From positions 1 to 64,000 of the forward strand of contig DASUWU010000055.1 in NCBI GenBank assembly GCA_036378315.1: a DNA stretch of 64,000 bases, in the 5' to 3' direction. Position numbers and translations under genes: made by a program. Position 1 is the stretch's first letter; each line of letters opens with the position of its first letter. Below, piece after piece: positions 57,661 through 64,000 of this stretch. The notes beneath the pieces were generated by a model. The model saw nothing but the letters and a program-made list of their open reading frames with translations, made no database searches and had not been told where the DNA came from. The DNA is from CALAED01 sp036378315 (GTDB taxonomy: Bacteria > Actinomycetota > Actinomycetes > Streptosporangiales > Streptosporangiaceae).

Positions 57661-58761
57661 TCAGACCAACGCCGCCCGGCCGGTGGCGGCGATCGTCGCC
57701 GAGCCGAGCACCACGTCGCCGTCGTAGAGGACGGCCGTCTGCCCCTTCGCGACGCCGCGCGCCGGCGTGCCGAGGCGGATCCGCACCGAGCCGCCGTCGC
57801 CGGCGGTCACCGTGCAGTCGTAGACCTCGCCGTGCGCGCGCAGCTGCACCTGGCAGGTCACGGAGCCGGCCGGGGCCGGCCCTGGGCGCGGTGCCGCCGC
57901 CAGCCACACCGGCCGCTCGCCGACGATCTCGTCGACGTCGAGCTCGGCGCGCGGCCCGACCGTCACCGTGTTCGTGGCCGGGGAGATGTCGAGGACGTAG
58001 CGCGGCCTGCCGTCGGGCGCCGGGCGGCCGAGACGCAGCCCCTTGCGCTGCCCGATGGTGTAGCCGTACGCGCCCTCGTGCTCACCGAGCACCTCGCCGG
58101 AGGTATCGACGATCTTGCCGGGTGCGGCGCCGAGCCGGTCGGCGAGGAAGCCGCGGGTGTCGCCGTCGGCGATGAAGCAGATGTCGTGGCTGTCGGGCTT
58201 GTCGGCGACCTGGAGGCCGCGGCGTTCGGCCTCGCGCCGCACCTCGGCCTTGGGGGTGTCGCCGAGCGGGAACATGGCGTGCGCGAGCTGCTCACCCGTG
58301 CACACCGCGAGGACGTACGACTGGTCCTTGCCGCGGTCGGCGGCGCGGCGCAGCACGCCCCCCGCCAGCCGGGCGTAGTGGCCGGTGCAGACGGCGTCGA
58401 ACCCCAGCGCCCTGGCCTTGTCGAGCAGGGCGGTGAACTTGATCTTCTCGTTGCAGCGCAGGCAGGGGTTCGGTGTGCGACCGGCGGCGTACTCGGCGAC
58501 GAAGTCGCGCACGACGTCGCGGTCGAACCGTTCGGCCATGTCCCAGACGTAGAAGGGAATGCCGATCACGTCGGCGGCGCGCCGGGCGTCGCGCGCGTCC
58601 TCGAGGGTGCAGCAGCCGCGCGCGCCGGTGCGGTACGACTTGGGGTTGCTGGACAGCGCCATGTGCACGCCGGTGACGTCGTGGCCGGCCGCGGCGGCGC
58701 GGGCGGCGGCCACGGAGGAGTCGACGCCGCCCGACATCGCGGCGAGTACGCGAAGAGTCAT
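57661..58761 (-). CDS. mnmA: tRNA-specific 2-thiouridylase
   Basis: The 366-residue protein has the PP-loop AMSGGVDSSVAAA, NPCLRCNEKIKF (Cys103 is the likely nucleophile) and SHDICFIADGD (Cys195, the persulfide partner). It inserts sulfur at U34 of Lys, Glu and Gln tRNAs. The sulfur comes from a NifS-type desulfurase encoded nearby (60878), and two such tRNAs (Glu, Gln) are in this window, though with CTC and CTG anticodons. Confidence 0.95.
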   Translation of the reverse strand: MTLRVLAAMSGGVDSSVAAARAAAAGHDVTGVHMALSSNPKSYRTGARGCCTLEDARDARRAADVIGIPFYVWDMAERFDRDVVRDFVAEYAAGRTPNPCLRCNEKIKFTALLDKARALGFDAVCTGHYARLAGGVLRRAADRGKDQSYVLAVCTGEQLAHAMFPLGDTPKAEVRREAERRGLQVADKPDSHDICFIADGDTRGFLADRLGAAPGKIVDTSGEVLGEHEGAYGYTIGQRKGLRLGRPAPDGRPRYVLDISPATNTVTVGPRAELDVDEIVGERPVWLAAAPRPGPAPAGSVTCQVQLRAHGEVYDCTVTAGDGGSVRIRLGTPARGVAKGQTAVLYDGDVVLGSATIAATGRAALV

Positions 58762-58845
58762 GACGCCCTAAGGCTACGCGGCCCGGACGGATGTCCCGGT
58801 GGGTGTCCCGGTGACCGGGCGCGACGGCATACGATTTTGCTCGCT

Positions 58846-59895
58846 ATGGCTTTCTTCCGCCGCGCGCGCGACGGCGCGACCCCGCCCGCCCCGGCCATCG
58901 CCGAGTTCTGGGAATGGTGGCCCGGCGCACGTCCCCGTATCGAGGCCGCCGCCTTCCCGGCCGACGCGTCCACCGAGCACGAGCTGCCAGCCGACCTGAT
59001 CGAAGAGATCTCCGGGCGGGTGAACGCGATGCATCCCGAGCTGCGCTGGGAGATCACCGGCGCGCCGGGAGCGCCGGCCTTCACGGTGAGCGGCGCCGGC
59101 GCGGGCGAGCCGCGCGGCATCGCCGAGCGGTGGCGGCGCGCGGCGCCCGCCGGCGGATCCTGGACGTTCCATCCGGCCCGCCGGCCCGATCAGGAACTGC
59201 TGCGCGGGAAGCTGTCCCTCGGCGACCACGAGTTCGACCTGACGTACGTACGGCTGGGCATGCGCGCCGACCCGAACCGGGCCCGCGTGCATCTCAGCGT
59301 CTACCATCCGGACTTCTTGTTCGTCCCTGCCGACCTGCAGCGGCAGGTCGCCGCCGAGGTCCTCGACCGGGCGCTCGGCGAGGACGACGTCGCCCGGTGG
59401 GTCGGCGATGTGACGATCGCGACGGAGCAGCCGGTGGACTCGCTGCCGCCCGACACGTTGGCCGTCGTCGTGGACCAGGTCGCCGAGCCCTTCAAGGAGC
59501 CCACCTGGCTGAGCGGTGAGGGCAGGACGCCGCGCGGGCACCCGGCGCACATCGCGGTGCTCTTCCCCCTCCACCGCCAGGACCACCCGCTGTGCGACCT
59601 GCACGTCGCCGTGGCGCTGCCGTACGCCAACAGCAATCCCGACCGGCTGCCCGTGGCGCCGTCCTCGACCGCGCTGAACGCGTTCCAGGAGAAGCTGGCC
59701 GGGCTGGGCGAGCGCGCGGTGCTCGCGATGCGCGAGACCGGCGACGGCCTGCGCGTCTTCCACCTGTACGCCGACCCGGACTCGGGGGTGGTGGCCGAGC
59801 TCGACCAGCTCGCCGCCGACTGGCGGGAGGGCCGGGCGAGGGTGACAGCGGTGCCCGACCCCGACTGGCGCGCGCTGGCTCCTTACCGACCGTAG
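58846..59895 (+). CDS. Conserved actinobacterial protein of unknown function (DUF695-like possible)
   Basis: The 349-residue soluble protein starts MAFFRR, 10 bases after a TACGAT -10 box. It opens with FWEWWPGARPRIEAA, continues with several beta-alpha units and ends YRP. I recognise no catalytic motif. The FWxWW start and general pattern recall the DUF695 group, but I am not certain. It diverges from mnmA and converges with the DUF1206 gene. Confidence 0.6.
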   Translation: MAFFRRARDGATPPAPAIAEFWEWWPGARPRIEAAAFPADASTEHELPADLIEEISGRVNAMHPELRWEITGAPGAPAFTVSGAGAGEPRGIAERWRRAAPAGGSWTFHPARRPDQELLRGKLSLGDHEFDLTYVRLGMRADPNRARVHLSVYHPDFLFVPADLQRQVAAEVLDRALGEDDVARWVGDVTIATEQPVDSLPPDTLAVVVDQVAEPFKEPTWLSGEGRTPRGHPAHIAVLFPLHRQDHPLCDLHVAVALPYANSNPDRLPVAPSSTALNAFQEKLAGLGERAVLAMRETGDGLRVFHLYADPDSGVVAELDQLAADWREGRARVTAVPDPDWRALAPYRP

Positions 59896-59911
59896 CCAGG
59901 GCCGTACCGCC

Positions 59912-60754
59912 CTATGACCGTACGGCCTCGACCTTGCGCCAGCGGGCCTCGCCGAACGAGTAGACGCCGAAGACGACCAGCCCGACCGCGACCGCCACGA
60001 GGGCCCAGCGGCCGCCGGGGGTGCCGGCGAACGCGCGCAGCGTGCCGTCGAGGCCGCGGGCCTTGCCAGGGTCGAACGTGATGGCCGCGTAGGCGAGGAA
60101 GGCTCCGACGGCGCCGAACACGAGACCGCGGGCGCTGTGCCCGACCAGGCCGATGAGCTCGAGCACCCGGCGGGTGCGCGGGCTCATGTCGCTCTTGAGC
60201 GTCTCGGCGAACTTCCTGCTCAGCCCGGTGACGGCGATGGCGGCGCCCACGGCGGCGAACCCGATGCCCACGGCGAGCACCAGCCACCGCCCGCCCGGCT
60301 CGGCCATCGCCTTCGCGGTGACGGACTTGGACTCCTGATTGCTGGACTGGGCGCCGCCGCCGAGCGCGAACTTCACGATGCCGGCGCAGACGGCGCTGTA
60401 GAAGACGCCGAGGACGAGGGAGAGCAGGCGCTTGGTGGGCTTGCCGCCGCGCGGGACCGGTTGGCCGTACGCGGCCTCGACGTAGCGCCACAGCGCGAGC
60501 CCCGCGAACCCGATGGCCAGCAGCCACAGGACCACGGCACCGCCCGGCCGGCCGGCGACCGTCTCAAGCGCGCCCTTGCGGTCGGCCTCCTGGCCGCCGT
60601 CACCGAACCCGATCTGCACAGCCAGCGACCCGACCAGCAGGTAGATGACCCCCCTGGCCGCCAGACCGGCGCGGGACAGCCAGTGGACCCAGCGGCTGCC
60701 CGCGGCCTCCCTGCCGGCCTGCTGTACGTCGCCGCCCGCAACATTCGCCGTCAT
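59912..60754 (-). CDS. DUF1206 membrane protein
   Basis: The start at 60754 (MTANVAGG) has GGGAGG upstream. The 280-residue protein consists of three repeats of a two-helix DUF1206 unit, each with a small-residue signature (AGLAARGVIYLLVG, IGFAAVGAAIAVTGL, VGHSARGLVFGAVGAFL). The repeats start near residues 26, 98 and 200. The family's function is unknown; members are common in actinobacteria and are often stress-linked. Confidence 0.88.
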   Translation of the reverse strand: MTANVAGGDVQQAGREAAGSRWVHWLSRAGLAARGVIYLLVGSLAVQIGFGDGGQEADRKGALETVAGRPGGAVVLWLLAIGFAGLALWRYVEAAYGQPVPRGGKPTKRLLSLVLGVFYSAVCAGIVKFALGGGAQSSNQESKSVTAKAMAEPGGRWLVLAVGIGFAAVGAAIAVTGLSRKFAETLKSDMSPRTRRVLELIGLVGHSARGLVFGAVGAFLAYAAITFDPGKARGLDGTLRAFAGTPGGRWALVAVAVGLVVFGVYSFGEARWRKVEAVRS

Positions 60755-60848
60755 CGTATGGACCTCCCCGAGCAACCGGCCCGGCCATCGGCGAGTGCCC
60801 GCCGGAGCGGACATCAAACATGCTCCGCCTGGATGCCCGTGCCGGCCG

Positions 60849-60881
60849 GCGCCCGTCAGGCGCCCGTCAGGCGCCCGTCAG
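60849..60881. repeat. Three perfect 11-base tandem copies
   Basis: The unit GCGCCCGTCAG occurs three times in a row (60849-60859, 60860-60870, 60871-60881). The last copy reaches into the nifS stop codon region. It may vary between isolates by slippage. Confidence 0.8.
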
Positions 60882-62041
60882 GCCAGGCCGGCGCGGCGGG
60901 CACGTTCGACCGCGGGGCCGATCGCGGCGGCGAGCGCGTCCACGTCCGCCTGGGTGGAGGTGTGCCCGAGGGTGAAGCGCAACGACCCGCGGGCGCGGGC
61001 GGTGTCGGCGCCCATCGCGAGCAGCACGTGGCTGGGCTGGGCTACCCCGGCCGAGCAGGCCGACCCGGTCGAGCATTCGATGCCGCGCGCGTCGAGCAGC
61101 ATGAGCAGCGCGTCGCCCTCGCAGCCGGGGAAGGAGAAGTGCGCGTTGCCGGGGAGCCGGTGGACCGGGTCGCCGTTCAGCACGGCGTCCGGGACGGCCG
61201 CGCCCACCCTGGCGATCAGCTCGTCGCGCAGGCCGGCCAGCCGGCGCGATTCGGCGGCCCGCCGGGCGACGGCGACCCGCACGGCCGCGGCGAACCCGAC
61301 GATCGCCGGCGTGTCCAGGGTGCCGGACCGCACGTCCCGCTCCTGGCCGCCGCCGTGCTGGACCGGGACCGGGTCGAGCCCCTTGCCGAGCAGCAGCGCG
61401 CCCACGCCGAGCGGCCCGCCCAGCTTGTGCGCGGAGATGGTCAGCGCGTCGACGCCGCCGGTGGCGAGACCGACCTCGAGCTGGCCGGCTGCCTGCACCG
61501 CGTCGGTGTGGAAGGGAACGCCGCGCGCCCGGGCCACGGCCGCCAGCTCGGCCACCGGCTGCACCGTGCCGACCTCGTTGTTCGCCCACATGACCGTGAC
61601 GACGGCGACGTCGTCGCCGGTGCCGATCATCTCGGCGAGCGTCCCTGGATGTACGCGGCCGCCGGCGTCGACCGGGATCCAGTCGACCCGGGCGTCCTCG
61701 TGGTCGGCCAGCCAACGCACCGCGTCGAGGATGGCGTGGTGCTCGATCGCGCTCGCGAGGATGCGCGTGCGGCGCGGTCCGGCGGCGCGGCGCGCCCAGT
61801 ACAGGCCCTTGACGGCGAGGTTGTCGGCCTCGGTACCGCCGCCGGTGAACACGACCTCGCTGGGTCGCGCGCCGAACGCGTCGGCGATGATCTCGCGGGA
61901 CTCTTCGACCACCCGCCGCGCCCGCCGGCCCACGGCGTGCAGCGATGACGGGTTCCCGACGCGGCCGAGCTCGGCCGTCATGGCGTCGATGGCCTCGGGC
62001 AGCATCGGGGTGGTCGCCGCGTGGTCTAGGTACGTCACCAT
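60878..62041 (-). CDS. Cysteine desulfurase (NifS/IscS type)
   Basis: The 387-residue PLP enzyme has YLDHAATTP, PLP Lys206 in TISAHKLGGPLG, and C329 in CSTGSACSAG, the sulfur-accepting cysteine of IscS-type enzymes. It releases sulfur from cysteine for MnmA and other acceptors. mnmA lies two genes to the left. The start is the ATG at 62041. Confidence 0.95.
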   Translation of the reverse strand: MVTYLDHAATTPMLPEAIDAMTAELGRVGNPSSLHAVGRRARRVVEESREIIADAFGARPSEVVFTGGGTEADNLAVKGLYWARRAAGPRRTRILASAIEHHAILDAVRWLADHEDARVDWIPVDAGGRVHPGTLAEMIGTGDDVAVVTVMWANNEVGTVQPVAELAAVARARGVPFHTDAVQAAGQLEVGLATGGVDALTISAHKLGGPLGVGALLLGKGLDPVPVQHGGGQERDVRSGTLDTPAIVGFAAAVRVAVARRAAESRRLAGLRDELIARVGAAVPDAVLNGDPVHRLPGNAHFSFPGCEGDALLMLLDARGIECSTGSACSAGVAQPSHVLLAMGADTARARGSLRFTLGHTSTQADVDALAAAIGPAVERARRAGLA

Positions 62042-62091
62042 GCCGCCCTCAGCCTAACCGCGGGCCGTCGCTGATCACGACTATGGAAAGT

Positions 62092-62111
62092 GCGGGCCTG
62101 AGACGGCCCGC
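62092..62111 (-). terminator. Terminator after the etfBA operon
   Basis: GCGGGCC (62092-62098) and GGCCCGC (62105-62111) form a perfect 7-bp stem, followed on the transcribed strand by ACTTT. It is about 60 bases after the etfA stop and before nifS. Confidence 0.55.
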
Positions 62112-62171
62112 CTCCCTGTCGCGCCGACCAGCGCGAACACCGGGCGCTGTTGGGGGTGCGCTCGCTCGGGC

Positions 62172-63122
62172 CTACTTTCTTTTCTTGACTTCCTCGGTCA
62201 CCTGGGGAGCCACCTGGAACAGGTCTCCGACCACACCGAAGTCGACCAGTTCGAAGATGGGCGCCTCGGGGTCCTTGTTGATGGCCACGATCGTCTTGGA
62301 CGTCTGCATCCCGGCGCGGTGCTGGATGGCGCCGGAGATGCCGATCGCCATGTAGAGCTGCGGCGACACGGTCTTGCCCGTCTGGCCGACCTGGAACTGG
62401 TGCGGGTACCAGCCGGCGTCGGTCGCGGCGCGGGACGCGCCCACGGCGGCACCGAGCGAGTCGGCGAGGTCTTCGATGATCTTGAAGTTCTCCGCGCCGC
62501 CGACGCCGCGGCCGCCGGAGACCACGATGGCCGCCTCGGTGAGCTCGGGGCGGTCGCCCTTCTCCTGGACGACGCGCTCGACGATCTTCGCCGCCTTGGC
62601 CGTGTCCGACAGCGTCACCGAGACCTGCTGCTCCTGCGGGGTGGTCGGCGCCGGCTCGGGCGAGACGGCGTTCGGGCGGACTGCGATGATGGGTGTGCCA
62701 GTCGTGACCTTGGCCTGCGCGATGATCGCCCCACCGAAGATCGAGTGCTCGCCGACGAACCCGTCGGCGACGTCGACCACGTCGGTGAGGACGCCGGAAT
62801 CGATCTTGACAGCCAGCCGACCCGCGATCTCCTTGCCCTCGCCGGTCGCCGGTACGAACACGGCCGCGGGGGACGCCTCGGCCACCAGTGAGGCGAGCAG
62901 CTCGGCCTTGGGGGCCACGACGTACGAGGTCAGCTCCTCGTCGTCGGCCACGTACACCTTGGCGGCGCCGTACTCGGCCAGCCTGTCCTTGGCGTCGGCG
63001 TACCCTTGCCCGATCCAGACCGCGGCCGGTTCACCGTGCCTGCGGGCGAGCGTCAGCAGCTCGAGCGTAACCTTCTTGATCTCCCCGTCGAGGTGGTCGA
63101 CGAGGACGAGGATCTCCGCCAT
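62172..63122 (-). CDS. etfA: Electron transfer flavoprotein alpha subunit
   Basis: The 316-residue protein has MAEILVLVDHLDGEIKK at the start and the conserved C-terminal FAD site IVVSGGRGVGGAENF, GASRAATDAGWYPHQFQVGQTGKTVSPQLYMAIGISGAIQH. With EtfB it passes electrons from acyl-CoA dehydrogenases to the quinone pool. It lies 20 bases after etfB. The frame of etfB continues open through the junction but is not a fusion. Confidence 0.98.
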   Translation of the reverse strand: MAEILVLVDHLDGEIKKVTLELLTLARRHGEPAAVWIGQGYADAKDRLAEYGAAKVYVADDEELTSYVVAPKAELLASLVAEASPAAVFVPATGEGKEIAGRLAVKIDSGVLTDVVDVADGFVGEHSIFGGAIIAQAKVTTGTPIIAVRPNAVSPEPAPTTPQEQQVSVTLSDTAKAAKIVERVVQEKGDRPELTEAAIVVSGGRGVGGAENFKIIEDLADSLGAAVGASRAATDAGWYPHQFQVGQTGKTVSPQLYMAIGISGAIQHRAGMQTSKTIVAINKDPEAPIFELVDFGVVGDLFQVAPQVTEEVKKRK

Positions 63123-63142
63123 GTCGTGTCCCTCCCGCCCGC

Positions 63143-63922
63143 TCAGATGAACTTCTTCGCCGCGAGGAACTCGGCGACGGCCACGCCGCCCTCGCCCTCG
63201 TCCTTGACGATCTGGCCGCGCTCGCGCGGCGGCGCCTCGGCGAAGTCGACGACCTGGGTGGCCGCGTTCGCGAGGCCGACCTTCGTCGCGTCGATTCCGG
63301 CGTCGGCGATGCCCAGGGTCTCGAACGGCTTCTTCTTCGCCGCCATGATCCCCTTGAACGACGGATAGCGCGGCTCGTTGATCTTCTCGACGACGCTCAC
63401 GACCGCGGGCAGGGTCGCCTCGACCTTGTCGTGGCCGTAGTCGGTCTGCCGCTGCACCTTGATGCCGGATCCGTCGATCTCGACCTTGTTGGCCAGCGAC
63501 AGCTGCGGAACGCCGAGGCGCTCGGCGAGCATCGCGGCCAGCACCCCGGTGCGCGCGTCGGTGGACTCGGAGCCGAGGACCACCAGGTCGAAGCCGATCC
63601 GGCCGAGCACCTGCTGGAGCGCGTACGACGTCTGCAGCGCGTCGGATCCGGCGAGCGCGTCGTCGCTCAGGTGCACGGCCTTGTCGGCGCCCATCGACAG
63701 CGCCTTGCGGATCGTGTCCGTGGCCTTGCCAGGACCCATGGTGAGCACGGTCACCTCGCCGCCGTGCGCCTCCTTGATGCGCAGGGCCTCCTCGACCGCG
63801 TACTCGTCGAGCTCGTTCAGGACGCCGTCCGCGGCGGCTCTGTCGAGCGTCTTGTCGTCGGACTTCAGTGTGCGTGTGGTCTCCGTGTCGGGGACCTGCT
63901 TGACGCAGACGACGATGTTCAT
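63143..63922 (-). CDS. etfB: Electron transfer flavoprotein beta subunit
   Basis: The 259-residue protein starts MNIVVCVKQVPDTE and contains NELDEYAVEEALRIKE, the AMP-binding VLGSESTDARTGVLAAMLAERL and the recognition-loop segment VVEKINEPRYPSFKGIMAAKKKP. It is the first gene of etfBA, with the promoter presumably in the last 78 bases of the window. Confidence 0.98.
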   Translation of the reverse strand: MNIVVCVKQVPDTETTRTLKSDDKTLDRAAADGVLNELDEYAVEEALRIKEAHGGEVTVLTMGPGKATDTIRKALSMGADKAVHLSDDALAGSDALQTSYALQQVLGRIGFDLVVLGSESTDARTGVLAAMLAERLGVPQLSLANKVEIDGSGIKVQRQTDYGHDKVEATLPAVVSVVEKINEPRYPSFKGIMAAKKKPFETLGIADAGIDATKVGLANAATQVVDFAEAPPRERGQIVKDEGEGGVAVAEFLAAKKFI

Positions 63923-64000
63923 GGCCGGTGGCCGACCTCCCTGCTGTCACAGAGCCTGATGCGTTCGCACCCTAATGCCTGTCCCGGGCTGCGGCGGTAC

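Noticed and set aside
62172..63950. Possible EtfB-EtfA fusion
   Set aside because: The long frame covers etfB in a shifted frame and etfA in its own; separate starts and normal lengths are clear.
1..64000. CRISPR array, insertion sequence, integrase or prophage
   Set aside because: No regular short repeats with spacers and no transposase, integrase or phage proteins were seen.

Overview
The window is very GC-rich, with dense genes, strong G/C third-position bias, F420-type and Etf redox genes and actinobacterial gene order (etfBA, nifS, mnmA, ligA, gatCAB, ilvBNC, serA, leuB, ilvE, cimA). It looks like an actinobacterial chromosome, most probably Streptosporangiales. That placement is inference from gene content; no rRNA marker is present. 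No phage genes, transposase or CRISPR array were seen.

Left part (1-15.2 kb): after the tail of an AAA-ATPase/PD-(D/E)XK protein comes a sulfur-metabolism island. A probable minus-strand operon starts at a leaderless ArsR regulator (11028) and runs through an iron-sulfur/NrfD fusion, a molybdopterin oxidoreductase, a TorD-like chaperone, DsrE2, TusA and two DUF202 membrane proteins. Around it lie a sulfide:quinone oxidoreductase with a rhodanese remnant upstream, a secreted DUF2202 ferritin-like protein, a divergent MBL-fold/double-rhodanese protein, a CsoR/CstR-like operator, an AhpD-like protein and a cysteine-desulfurase-like enzyme. Together they suggest oxidation of sulfide or sulfane sulfur, TusA/DsrE2 carriers moving the sulfur, and a cytoplasm-facing molybdoenzyme passing electrons to or from quinone. 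This is the most interesting system in the window.

Middle (15.3-23.4 kb): a LolD/MacB-like ABC exporter pair, tRNA-Glu(CTC) and tRNA-Gln(CTG), single housekeeping genes, and a cobalamin riboswitch driving cbtB-cbtA (cobalt uptake), followed by a heme-oxygenase-like monooxygenase and a small acetyltransferase.

Branched-chain amino-acid region (23.4-41.9 kb): cimA, ilvE, leuB, serA, ilvC, ilvN and ilvB all lie on the minus strand. cimA and ilvB each have a short leader peptide rich in branched-chain codons, a 10-bp pause hairpin and a terminator hairpin with a U-tract, so both appear to be controlled by transcription attenuation with the same architecture. Between them are a Moco-sulfurase-like enzyme, a PadR/ABC pair, a DUF6345 caspase-like protein, a DUF2079 membrane protein and a putative 36-residue microprotein.

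Right part (42-64 kb): two membrane GGDEF-EAL proteins, a 2-hydroxyacid dehydrogenase, a lipoprotein sugar dehydrogenase, gatB-gatA-gatC, ligA, a MetE-like protein, an LLM oxidoreductase, mnmA, a DUF1206 protein, nifS and etfA-etfB. nifS and mnmA are the sulfur donor and thiolase pair of tRNA 2-thiouridine synthesis.
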